In this document: in pieces, positions 1 through 7,287 of the stretch
Layout: the number at the start of each line of letters is the position of its first letter
Numbering within the stretch: position 1 is the stretch's first letter
Source of the DNA: an uncultured Coprococcus sp.
GTDB taxonomy: Bacteria; Bacillota; Clostridia; Lachnospirales; Lachnospiraceae
Length of the DNA stretch: 64,000 nucleotides
Reading direction: 5' to 3'
Assembly (NCBI GenBank): GCA_934247115.1
Contig: CAKQIY010000002.1
Location: 93,787 to 157,786 of the forward strand
Position numbers and translations under genes: made by a program
The notes under the pieces: generated by a model
The model's input: only the letters and a program-made list of their open reading frames with translations
Told to the model about the DNA's origin: nothing
Databases searched by the model: none

Positions 1-12
1 TATACATCAGAT

Positions 13-36
13 GGAAACGATTCCAGAAACGTTTCC
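13..36. promoter_or_regulatory. Double LacI/CcpA-type operator
   Basis: Two adjacent palindromic sites are visible: GGAAACGATTCC at 13-24 and GAAACGTTTC at 26-35, the latter a perfect palindrome with the central CG typical of LacI-family operators. They lie about 85 bp before the start of the sugar-binding protein gene. The LacI-family regulator at 5155-6162 in the same cluster is the likely ligand, although CcpA-like binding is also possible. The core promoter may extend beyond the left edge of the window. Confidence 0.7.
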
Positions 37-58
37 GAAAAAACAAGGTAACCATTAA

Positions 59-78
59 GCATCTCGTATAAGAGATGC
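59..78 (+). other. 5'-UTR stem-loop before the ABC binding-protein gene
   Basis: GCATCTC at 59-65 pairs with GAGATGC at 72-78 around a 6-nt loop. It sits in the untranslated leader, without a U-tract long enough to call it a terminator. It could stabilise the mRNA of the highly expressed binding protein. That role is inference. Confidence 0.4.
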
Positions 79-118
79 CTGAAGGGAAAATTTTTATTAT
101 TTTATGGGAGGAACCAAT

Positions 119-1456
119 ATGAACAAGAAAGGTATTGCAGCACTTGGACTGTCACTTATGATGGCAGGTACCATGTTGACAGGATGTGGCTCAGGAGATT
201 CAGATGGAGCAGGAAAGAAGGCAGATGCAAAGGGCTCTGTATATTATCTGAACTTCAAGCCGGAGCAGGATGCACAGTGGCAGGAGCTTGCTAAGGTGTA
301 CACAGAAGAAACTGGCGTTGATGTGACGGTAGTTACAGCGGCTTCTGGTCAGTATGAGACTACTCTTAAGAGTGAGATGGGTAAGTCAGAAGCTCCTACT
401 ATGTTCCAGGTAAATGGACCAGTTGGTCTTGCTTCTTGGAAGGACTATTGTTATGATCTTGGATCATCACAGGTGTATAAAGAACTTACTTCTGAGGACT
501 TTGCACTTAAGGATGGCGATAAGGTCGCAGGAATCGGATATGTTATAGAGTCATACGGAATCATTTACAACAAAGAGCTTTTAAGCAAAGCTGGATACAC
601 AGAGGATGATATCAATTCATTTGCAGACCTCAAGAAGGTGGCAGAGGATATAACAGCCAATTCAGACAAATTAGGATTCTCAGCATTCACATCAGCTGGA
701 ATGGATGGCTCATCAGACTGGAGATTCAAGACACATCTTGCAAATCTTCCAATCTACTATGAATACAAGGCTGATGGAATCGATACTACAGATGCGATCA
801 AGGGTACATATCTTGATAATTACAAAAATGTATGGGATCTGTACATCAACAATTCAACAACCAATCCAAAGCAGCTCAGCACAAAGACTGGTGATGATGC
901 GGTTGCAGAGTTTGTTTCAGGACAGGCAGTATTTTATCAGAATGGTACATGGGCATACGCAGATGTATCATCACTTGGCGATGACAACCTCGGAATGCTC
1001 CCTATCTATATAGGAGCAGATGGTGAGGAGAATCAGGGACTCTGTACAGGAAGTGAGAATTACTGGTGTGTAAATGCTAAGGCTTCAGAGGAAGATATCC
1101 AGGCAACTCTTGACTTCATGGAGTGGTGTGCTACAAATGACACCGCACTTAAGGCAATCTGTGGTTCAAAGGGCGCTATGCCATCAGGAGCCGATGGAAT
1201 GGGATTTGTAACACCATTTAAGAAGAACCTTGAGTCAACAAACCTTCTTGTAAACATCGCAAATGAGTATGTAGCAGAGGGCAAGACACCTGTAAGCTGG
1301 AACTTCACAACAATGCCATCAGAGCAGTGGAAGAACGACCTTGGATCAGCACTTACAACATATGCGGCAGATCAGACAGATGCCAACTGGGATCTTGTAA
1401 AGAGCGCATTTGTAGATGGATGGGCTAAAGAGGCTGCTGCAGCAAAGTCAAAATAA
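119..1456 (+). CDS. ABC transporter sugar-binding lipoprotein (MalE-like)
   Basis: A 445-residue extracellular solute-binding protein of family 1 (MalE/UgpB type). It begins with a lipoprotein signal peptide: lysines at 3-4, a hydrophobic stretch, and lipobox LTGC with the Cys near residue 28. It should be lipid-anchored outside the membrane and deliver an oligosaccharide to the permeases encoded next. The start at 119 is chosen over the ATG at 104 because GGGAGG at 106-111 is well placed for 119 and lies inside the longer reading. The two following permease genes, 4-alpha-glucanotransferase and LacI regulator point to maltose/maltodextrin as substrate. Specificity is inferred from neighbours. 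No ATPase gene is present, so a shared MsmK-like ATPase elsewhere is likely. Confidence 0.93.
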   Translation: MNKKGIAALGLSLMMAGTMLTGCGSGDSDGAGKKADAKGSVYYLNFKPEQDAQWQELAKVYTEETGVDVTVVTAASGQYETTLKSEMGKSEAPTMFQVNGPVGLASWKDYCYDLGSSQVYKELTSEDFALKDGDKVAGIGYVIESYGIIYNKELLSKAGYTEDDINSFADLKKVAEDITANSDKLGFSAFTSAGMDGSSDWRFKTHLANLPIYYEYKADGIDTTDAIKGTYLDNYKNVWDLYINNSTTNPKQLSTKTGDDAVAEFVSGQAVFYQNGTWAYADVSSLGDDNLGMLPIYIGADGEENQGLCTGSENYWCVNAKASEEDIQATLDFMEWCATNDTALKAICGSKGAMPSGADGMGFVTPFKKNLESTNLLVNIANEYVAEGKTPVSWNFTTMPSEQWKNDLGSALTTYAADQTDANWDLVKSAFVDGWAKEAAAAKSK

Positions 1457-1538
1457 AACATATTAACAAATAAACAATAGTACACAACCCCAAAATAAAA
1501 AACATCACAAAATAAAACCAACTTAAAATATGAATAAA

Positions 1539-1659
1539 GTCCTGCAAGCTGCAGGACACCAGGAAGGCTAACAGCTTTGCAAAGGCAGCTCATACCCAGA
1601 GGTGTCAGACTAGAGATGGATATGTATTCATATGCAAATATGTCTACATATCCATTTTT
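1539..1659 (+). terminator. Structured intercistronic region ending in a partial terminator
   Basis: The gap between the binding-protein gene and the permease genes is folded. GTCCTGC (1539-1545) can pair with GCAGGAC (1551-1557), or alternatively GACACC (1555-1560) with GGTGTC (1601-1606). A final hairpin pairs TGGATATGTA (1617-1626) with TACATATCCA (1645-1654) and is followed by five T residues (1655-1659). This resembles an intrinsic terminator inside the operon, which would lower permease expression relative to the binding protein. The two overlapping helices leave room for conditional folding. Partial termination is inference. Confidence 0.6.
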
Positions 1660-1721
1660 AGACTCAGAAGACATTGGAAAGAAAATTGATATGCAACAGA
1701 GTGGAGGTTATCAAAAAAATT

Positions 1722-2564
1722 ATGGAGAAAACGATAAAAAGATATTGGCCGGTGTTCCTGATACCGACAATGGCTGCGTTTCTTATAGGATTTATCGTGC
1801 CATTTGCCGAGGGAATATATCTGTCCTTCTGTAAGTTCACGACCATAAGGGACGCTGAATTTGTAGGATTTCAGAATTATATAGACGCATTCAAGGACTC
1901 AACATTCCCGGATGCATTTAAGTTTACAACATTATTTGCGATTGTCACACTTGTGCTTATAAATGTTCTTGCATTTCTTGTGGCACTGGCACTTACACAG
2001 AAGATCAAAGGAACTAATATATTCAGAACGATATTCTTTATGCCGAATCTTATAGGTGGTATCGTACTTGGATATGTATGGCAGCTTATATTTGATGCCA
2101 TATTCTCAAAGTTTGATACAGCCCTGAAGCTCAATGAAGTCCTCGGTTTCTGGGGATTGGTTATACTGGTGTGCTGGCAGCAGATAGGATATATGATGAT
2201 CGTTTATATTGCAGGACTTCAGGCAATTCCTGAAGACATTCAGGAAGCAGCCATGATTGATGGTGCAAATAGAACACAGAGACTTTTCAGGGTTACGATC
2301 CCGAACATGATGCCATCCATAACTATATGTACATTCCTCACAATAACCAACTCATTCAAACTGTTTGACCAGAACCTGGCACTCACAGGAGGCGAGCCAC
2401 TCCATAAGACAGAGATGCTTGCACTCAATATATATGAGACGTTTTATGGAAGAGTAGGATATGAGGGAGTTGGACAGGCCAAGGCAGTAATATTCTTCAT
2501 ACTAGTAGTAGCGATAGGACTCATACAGCTTAAGCTTACAAGATCAAAGGAGGTGCAGCAGTAA
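1722..2564 (+). CDS. ABC sugar permease, MalF-like
   Basis: A 280-residue inner-membrane permease of the binding-protein-dependent sugar family with about six membrane segments. The cytoplasmic EAA loop is clear near residue 185 (EAAMIDGANRTQRLFRVTIP); this loop contacts the ATPase. I start at ATG 1722, which gives the usual MalF-type N-terminus (short basic segment, then the first membrane helix). GGAGG at 1703-1707 is 14 nt upstream, a long spacing, so an upstream TTG (1674) or GTG start cannot be fully excluded. The stop overlaps the next start by one base (TAATG), indicating translational coupling with the partner permease. Confidence 0.93.
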   Translation: MEKTIKRYWPVFLIPTMAAFLIGFIVPFAEGIYLSFCKFTTIRDAEFVGFQNYIDAFKDSTFPDAFKFTTLFAIVTLVLINVLAFLVALALTQKIKGTNIFRTIFFMPNLIGGIVLGYVWQLIFDAIFSKFDTALKLNEVLGFWGLVILVCWQQIGYMMIVYIAGLQAIPEDIQEAAMIDGANRTQRLFRVTIPNMMPSITICTFLTITNSFKLFDQNLALTGGEPLHKTEMLALNIYETFYGRVGYEGVGQAKAVIFFILVVAIGLIQLKLTRSKEVQQ

Positions 2565-3457
2565 TGGCGAAGATACAGAAAACAGCAAATACAGCGGATA
2601 AAAAGCCTGTATACAGAGTTAAAGAAAAACCAACGTTGAAGGGAATTCTGGCTACTTTATTCTTTACCGTTATTTCCATAATATTTGTTTCACCTATAAT
2701 AATCGTAATTATAAACTCGCTGAAAGCCAAGACATTTATCAATCTGGAGACATTTGAACTGCCAAATGAGCACAGCTACATAGGCTTGGACAATTATAAA
2801 ACGGCTATAACACAGTATGATTTCATTAAGGCAGTGGGCTGGACAGTTGTGATAACGGTTCTCTCAGTAGCAGCAATTCTGCTGTTCTGCTCTATGACAG
2901 CCTGGTATATAACCAGAGTCAAGAATATAGCGACAAAGATCATATATCTGCTCTGCGTGTTCTCTATGGTAATACCTTTCCAGATGGTTATGTTTACTTT
3001 GGCTGGAACTGCGGATGCACTTCACCTAACTACCCCATGGGGAATCGTGATCGTGTATCTTGGATTTGGAACAGGTCTTGCAGTATTCATGTTCTGCGGA
3101 TTTATCAAATCCATTCCTTTGGAGGTTGAGGAGGCTGCGATGATAGATGGATGTACGCCGCTCAAGACATTTTTCAGGGTTGTTATCCCTATCATGAAAC
3201 CTACTTACATATCTGTAGGAATACTTGAGGCTATGTGGATATGGAATGATTTCCTTCTGCCATATCTGGTACTCGACATCAAGAAATACAAGACGATATC
3301 TATAGTTGTCCAGTATATGAAGGGCAGCTACGGAAGAGTAGATATGGGAGCAATCATGGCGTGCCTTGTTATGGCTATCATTCCGGTTGTTGTATTCTAC
3401 CTCTGTGCACAGAAGTACATCATCAAGGGTGTTGCAGCTGGTGCTGTAAAGGGATAG
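2564..3457 (+). CDS. ABC sugar permease, MalG-like
   Basis: A 297-residue partner permease with a longer cytoplasmic N-terminus, about six membrane helices, and the EAA loop around residues 192-211 (EEAAMIDGCTPLKTFFRVVI). It forms a heterodimeric channel with the preceding product. It is coupled to the preceding gene by a one-base overlap, and the ribosome binding site AAAGGAGG lies inside the upstream gene. The following malQ supports maltodextrin import, but the exact sugar is not shown by the sequence. Confidence 0.93.
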   Translation: MAKIQKTANTADKKPVYRVKEKPTLKGILATLFFTVISIIFVSPIIIVIINSLKAKTFINLETFELPNEHSYIGLDNYKTAITQYDFIKAVGWTVVITVLSVAAILLFCSMTAWYITRVKNIATKIIYLLCVFSMVIPFQMVMFTLAGTADALHLTTPWGIVIVYLGFGTGLAVFMFCGFIKSIPLEVEEAAMIDGCTPLKTFFRVVIPIMKPTYISVGILEAMWIWNDFLLPYLVLDIKKYKTISIVVQYMKGSYGRVDMGAIMACLVMAIIPVVVFYLCAQKYIIKGVAAGAVKG

Positions 3458-3484
3458 TAATATAATATTATTAAATGTAAAAAA

Positions 3485-3513
3485 CAGGCGGTTGTGAGAT
3501 TCGCAGCCGCCTG
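3485..3513 (+). other. Intercistronic hairpin between malG-like gene and malQ
   Basis: A 13-bp stem (left arm 3485-3497, right arm 3501-3513, 3-nt loop, two G-U pairs in RNA) lies 27 nt before malQ. No T-run follows, so it is more likely an mRNA-stabilising or processing hairpin than a terminator. Confidence 0.55.
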
Positions 3514-3539
3514 AAATTGGTTAAAAGGAGAGATTTCAG

Positions 3540-5039
3540 ATGGAAAGATCAGCAGGAATACTGCTTGCTATATCAAGCCTCCCGTCAAAGTATGGAATTG
3601 GCAGCTTTTCAAAAGAGGCATATCGTTTCGTTGACTGGCTTAGGTCTGCACACCAGAGCTACTGGCAGATACTTCCCATGGGTCCCACCGGGTATGGGGA
3701 TTCGCCGTATCAGTCATTTTCAACATTTGCGGGCAATCCATATTTTATAGATCTTGATACACTGGTGGATCAGAGACTGCTCACAGACCGCGAGTGCAGT
3801 GAGATGGACTGGGGTGAGGATGACAGATACGTTGAATACAGCAAAATATATAATGGAAGATACAGTCTTCTCAGGAAAGCCTATGAAAGATGGAAAATGA
3901 CTGATAGCATGGAGTTTTCCTTATTCATGGACGAGAACAGTGATTGGATATATGATTATTCATTATTTATGGCTGTAAAGGATTCATTTGGCGGAATTCC
4001 GTGGACAGAGTGGCCGCAGGATATAAGGAACAGACAGCCTGATGCAGTGCAGCAGATGCAGGTTACGCTTGCGGATGAGATACATTTTCAGCAGTACATG
4101 CAGTATTTGTTCTATACTCAGTGGAATGCGCTAAAGAGCTATGCCAACAAGAACCATATAAGGATCATAGGAGATATCCCAATTTATGTAGCCATGGACA
4201 GTGCAGATGTATGGGCACATCCGGAGCTTTTCAGGCTGGATGAGGACAGACGTCCATACGAGGTTGCCGGATGTCCGCCTGATGGGTTTTCGGAGACCGG
4301 ACAGCTGTGGGGCAATCCAATATATGACTGGGAGCTGAACAGGCAGACCGGTTACAGCTGGTGGATAGCCAGAATGAGACACAGCTATAAGCTTTATGAT
4401 GTAGTCCGGATTGACCATTTCAGAGGCTTTGATGAATATTATGCCATTCCATATGGGGAGGAAACAGCTGTGAATGGCAAGTGGAAAAAGGGCCCTGGGA
4501 TGGATCTGTTCAGGAATATAGAAAAAGCACTGGGTAAGAGAGATGTCATTGCCGAGGATCTTGGTTTTGTGACTGATTCGGTCAGAAAACTTGTTCATGA
4601 TTCCGGATTCCCGGGAATGAAGGTTGTGGAGTTTGCCTTTGATGTGAGAGACACCGGGGCGGCATCTGACTATCTTCCACATAATTATATACGAAATTGT
4701 GTTGTATATACGGGAACCCATGACAATGAGACACTTATTGGCTGGTGGAGCAGCATAGATCAGAGATCCAGAGACATGGCACGGGATTATATGGCAGCTC
4801 ATTATACACCGGACCGTCTGATCAATGTTCCTTTTATCACGCTTGCTATGAGAAGTATTGCAGATCTCTGTATTATACCGATGCAGGATTATTTGGGGCT
4901 CGACAATAAATCGAGGATGAATAAGCCGTCCACAGTTGGCGATAACTGGAGGTGGCGCACGATATCTGACGATACGGATGATGACCTTGCAGAGGAAATA
5001 GGCAGACTTACACTGATGACCGGGAGAAGCAAGATGTGA
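3540..5039 (+). CDS. malQ: 4-alpha-glucanotransferase (amylomaltase)
   Basis: A 499-residue GH77 enzyme that transfers 1,4-alpha-glucan segments between maltodextrins in the cytoplasm, releasing glucose and longer chains for phosphorylase. The length is normal for the family. The catalytic triad is visible: nucleophile Asp292 in RIDHFRGF, acid/base Glu339 in IAEDLG, and Asp395 in THDN. The substrate-loop region PPDGFSETGQLWGNP is intact. ATG 3540 is preceded by AAAGGAG at 3524-3530. It lies directly after the importer genes and ends the maltodextrin operon. Confidence 0.97.
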   Translation: MERSAGILLAISSLPSKYGIGSFSKEAYRFVDWLRSAHQSYWQILPMGPTGYGDSPYQSFSTFAGNPYFIDLDTLVDQRLLTDRECSEMDWGEDDRYVEYSKIYNGRYSLLRKAYERWKMTDSMEFSLFMDENSDWIYDYSLFMAVKDSFGGIPWTEWPQDIRNRQPDAVQQMQVTLADEIHFQQYMQYLFYTQWNALKSYANKNHIRIIGDIPIYVAMDSADVWAHPELFRLDEDRRPYEVAGCPPDGFSETGQLWGNPIYDWELNRQTGYSWWIARMRHSYKLYDVVRIDHFRGFDEYYAIPYGEETAVNGKWKKGPGMDLFRNIEKALGKRDVIAEDLGFVTDSVRKLVHDSGFPGMKVVEFAFDVRDTGAASDYLPHNYIRNCVVYTGTHDNETLIGWWSSIDQRSRDMARDYMAAHYTPDRLINVPFITLAMRSIADLCIIPMQDYLGLDNKSRMNKPSTVGDNWRWRTISDDTDDDLAEEIGRLTLMTGRSKM

Positions 5040-5090
5040 AAAAGTACTCTTAAAAAATAAATATCGGGAAATGATAAGTAGAGTATTTTC

Positions 5091-5119
5091 TTGACCTCCA
5101 CATAACAGGATAATATAAT
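5091..5119 (+). promoter_or_regulatory. SigA promoter of the LacI-family regulator
   Basis: TTGACC (5091-5096), a 17-bp spacer and a perfect TATAAT (5114-5119). Transcription would start near 5126, which excludes the TTG at 5122 as a start codon and supports ATG 5155 for the regulator. Confidence 0.85.
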
Positions 5120-5154
5120 AATTGGGAATAAAAGAGAAAAGTGGGATACAGCTT

Positions 5155-6162
5155 ATGACAATAAAGGATATTGCACGTATATCAGGTTATGGTATCGGAA
5201 CCGTGTCCAGAGTGATAAACAATCAGACAGGAGTCAGTGATGCTGCCCGGGAGAAGATACTCAGGGTTGTAGAGGAAAACGGCTTTGAGCCGAACGTCAA
5301 CGCTAGACACCTCAAGATGTCAGCGAAATCGGCGGTTGTAGTCATCATAAAAGGAAATCAGAACATGCTGTTTGCGGATATAGTAGAGCGTATACAGAGC
5401 CAGCTTGCGGGATATGATGAAGACGTCATAGTGGAGTACATAGACGAGGATGGTGATGAGATAGAATATGCCATCAAACTGATCCGGAGTGTGAATCCAA
5501 AGGGAATCATGTTTTTGGGTGCCAATCTTGCACTTTTTGATGAGCGTGTGAAAGAGTTTGAGATTCCGGGAGTCATAATCACGACTGGCGGAGAGATTCT
5601 TGCAAATGACAACATATCCTCCATAACGATAGATGACACGGCAGCGACATACGATATGACAAGGTATCTTCTTGAAAAAGGCCACAGGCACATCGGAGTC
5701 ATCGGAGGGCAGGTGTCCGAGAAACAGATAAGTTTCAATAGATATGAAGGCTGCAAGCGGGCTATAGACGAGTGGCAGCATGATGACAGGGCGGAGTTTA
5801 CATATATTCCGTGCAGATATTCTATGAAGGCGGGGTATGAGGCTACAAAACGTCTATTGAAGGACCACCCGGAGGTTACAGCAGTCATGGCTCTCAGTGA
5901 TATGATAGCGATCGGCGTCATGCGGGCGGCTGCTGATATGGACAAACATATTCCGAAAGAGCTGTCAGTTACAGGATTTGATGGAATAGAGATGGCAGGA
6001 TACTGTGTACCAAGACTTACAACAATAAAGCAGAATACAGAGATCATGGCATCGAGAAGTGTTGACATCATGCTCAAGCATATAAATTATGCAGCAGCTG
6101 GTGAACATGAGATAGTGCCATATTCCCTGATAGAGGGTGAAAGCGTTAAGAGCATCGGCTAG
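5155..6162 (+). CDS. LacI-family transcriptional regulator
   Basis: A 335-residue LacI/GalR repressor. An N-terminal helix-turn-helix and hinge (TIKDIARISGYGIGTVSRVI, then the AREKILRVVEENGFEPN hinge region) is followed by a periplasmic-binding-protein-like ligand domain (about residues 60-330; VTGFDGIEMA near the C-terminus). It has its own promoter and probably represses the maltodextrin operon through the palindromes at 13-36. The ribosome binding site is weak (GTGGGA), which fits low repressor levels. The effector is unknown. Confidence 0.93.
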   Translation: MTIKDIARISGYGIGTVSRVINNQTGVSDAAREKILRVVEENGFEPNVNARHLKMSAKSAVVVIIKGNQNMLFADIVERIQSQLAGYDEDVIVEYIDEDGDEIEYAIKLIRSVNPKGIMFLGANLALFDERVKEFEIPGVIITTGGEILANDNISSITIDDTAATYDMTRYLLEKGHRHIGVIGGQVSEKQISFNRYEGCKRAIDEWQHDDRAEFTYIPCRYSMKAGYEATKRLLKDHPEVTAVMALSDMIAIGVMRAAADMDKHIPKELSVTGFDGIEMAGYCVPRLTTIKQNTEIMASRSVDIMLKHINYAAAGEHEIVPYSLIEGESVKSIG

Positions 6163-6192
6163 GATTCGTATAAATCTTTTTAATTAAGATTG

Positions 6193-6241
6193 AATTCGTC
6201 TTATACTGGTATATTATATATCAGTATAAGGCGAATTTTTT
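6193..6241 (+). terminator. Intrinsic terminator of the regulator gene
   Basis: A 16-bp stem with one G-U pair (arms 6193-6208 and 6222-6237) overlaps a six-T run at 6236-6241. It ends the LacI-family gene transcript. Confidence 0.85.
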
Positions 6242-6309
6242 ATGAGATAAAAGTTTGGAAAAGCTCTGAAATTCGTATAGAGTATTTATCACAGTTTGGA
6301 GATGAGAAG

Positions 6310-6975
6310 ATGGATTACATAGACAATATTGAGCTGATTACAAGACTTGTGAAATCAGGCTTTTTCGGTATAGTGGGAATATTTTTGATCGGACTTGCAA
6401 TTTGGATAAAGAAAAATGAGGACCGTTGGAACTTCAAGAATATCGGAATAGGACTTCTGGCTGGCGGCGTGGCACTTTTGCTTATCGGTATATCTACGGC
6501 AGTAGATAGTCTGCAGGATGGCGGGGTAATAGCTTTAGACAAAAATGATCCTGTGTGGGTGGTTGTGGATACAATCAAGGTGCTGGCTTGTGTACTGATA
6601 TTTGTGATAGCAGGCTGGGCTGTGAGGTCAAAGCGAATAAAAGAAAATGATATGTTCGATATGGAGGTTGTGGGAAAGATAATAGGATATGACACCATGG
6701 CCGGCAGAACCAACATTCCGGGATACGCACATCCCACAGTGGAATATATTGATCCATACAGCGGTGAGCCGGATTCTTATGTGGTGAATCAGGATATAAA
6801 CAGAAAGAAGCATCCGATCGGCAGTGAGTATAGACTGCTTTACTCCAGGGAAGAGCGGAAGGCATTTGAGAAAAAGTCAAACAAGGTGTACAGGGAGATG
6901 GAGGTATTCTTTTTTGGACTTGCGGTTTTTGTTTTCGTCGTGGGGATAGTGAAGTTGATAATGAATGTGTTATAA
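6310..6975 (+). CDS. Membrane protein of unknown function (DUF3592-like)
   Basis: A 221-residue protein with four predicted membrane helices at about residues 12-32, 42-62, 77-97 and 195-218. A soluble stretch of about 95 residues lies between helices 3 and 4. That stretch (GKIIGYDTMAG ... VEYIDPYSG ... GSEYRLLYSREERKAF) resembles the DUF3592 pattern of a small beta-rich domain between membrane segments. The start at ATG 6310 is supported by GGAG at 6298-6301; the upstream in-frame ATG at 6190 overlaps the preceding terminator. No catalytic motif is seen, and its role is unknown. Confidence 0.8.
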   Translation: MDYIDNIELITRLVKSGFFGIVGIFLIGLAIWIKKNEDRWNFKNIGIGLLAGGVALLLIGISTAVDSLQDGGVIALDKNDPVWVVVDTIKVLACVLIFVIAGWAVRSKRIKENDMFDMEVVGKIIGYDTMAGRTNIPGYAHPTVEYIDPYSGEPDSYVVNQDINRKKHPIGSEYRLLYSREERKAFEKKSNKVYREMEVFFFGLAVFVFVVGIVKLIMNVL

Positions 6976-7066
6976 AATTTATGTAAATATGGATGTTGTA
7001 ACCAGAATTTATATATGTTATAATACCGACAGATATAAAAGGTAATAAGAGTATATCATTGTGCTT

Positions 7067-7135
7067 TACACAATATAGGCGCAAGCGAAAACCCCAGAGG
7101 GTGCCACCTCTGGGGTTTTCTCCGTCTATTGTGTA
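7067..7135 (+). terminator. Extended inverted repeat with terminator core
   Basis: A perfect 14-bp stem (7087-7100 with 7107-7120, 6-nt loop), rich in G and C and ending in TTTTC, sits inside a second perfect 9-bp inverted repeat (7067-7075 with 7127-7135). The core can terminate transcription in either direction. The outer arms are unusual for a simple terminator. Confidence 0.7.
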
Positions 7136-7208
7136 GGACGACGTATTTCCTAGGCTGGTTGTCAGCTAAAATCACAAAATCAATGTATAACAATGTCATG
7201 AAATAATA

Positions 7209-7238
7209 TTGTAAACCATGCTAATCATATGCTAATAT
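7209..7238 (+). promoter_or_regulatory. Candidate extended -10 promoter for the purF-like gene
   Basis: TTGTAA (7209-7214), an 18-bp spacer, and TGC-TAATAT (-10 at 7233-7238). A start near 7245 would give a leader of about 43 nt before the ATG at 7288. The rest of the 6976-7287 gap holds only the inverted repeat upstream. Confidence 0.5.
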
Positions 7239-7287
7239 AGATATGTTTGCGAAAATGACAAATTTTTATCACTTCAGGAGGAAAACA

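Noticed and set aside
1577..1834. Reading frame of 85 codons between the binding-protein and permease genes
   Set aside because: It overlaps the start of the permease gene in another frame and runs through the hairpins of the intercistronic region; no ribosome binding site.
4131..4802. Long antisense reading frame (223 codons) across malQ
   Set aside because: It lies fully inside malQ, which has all catalytic motifs; the antisense translation shows no domain and no ribosome binding site.
5358..6077. Antisense reading frame of 239 codons across the LacI-family gene
   Set aside because: Shadow of the regulator gene; biased composition and no start signal.
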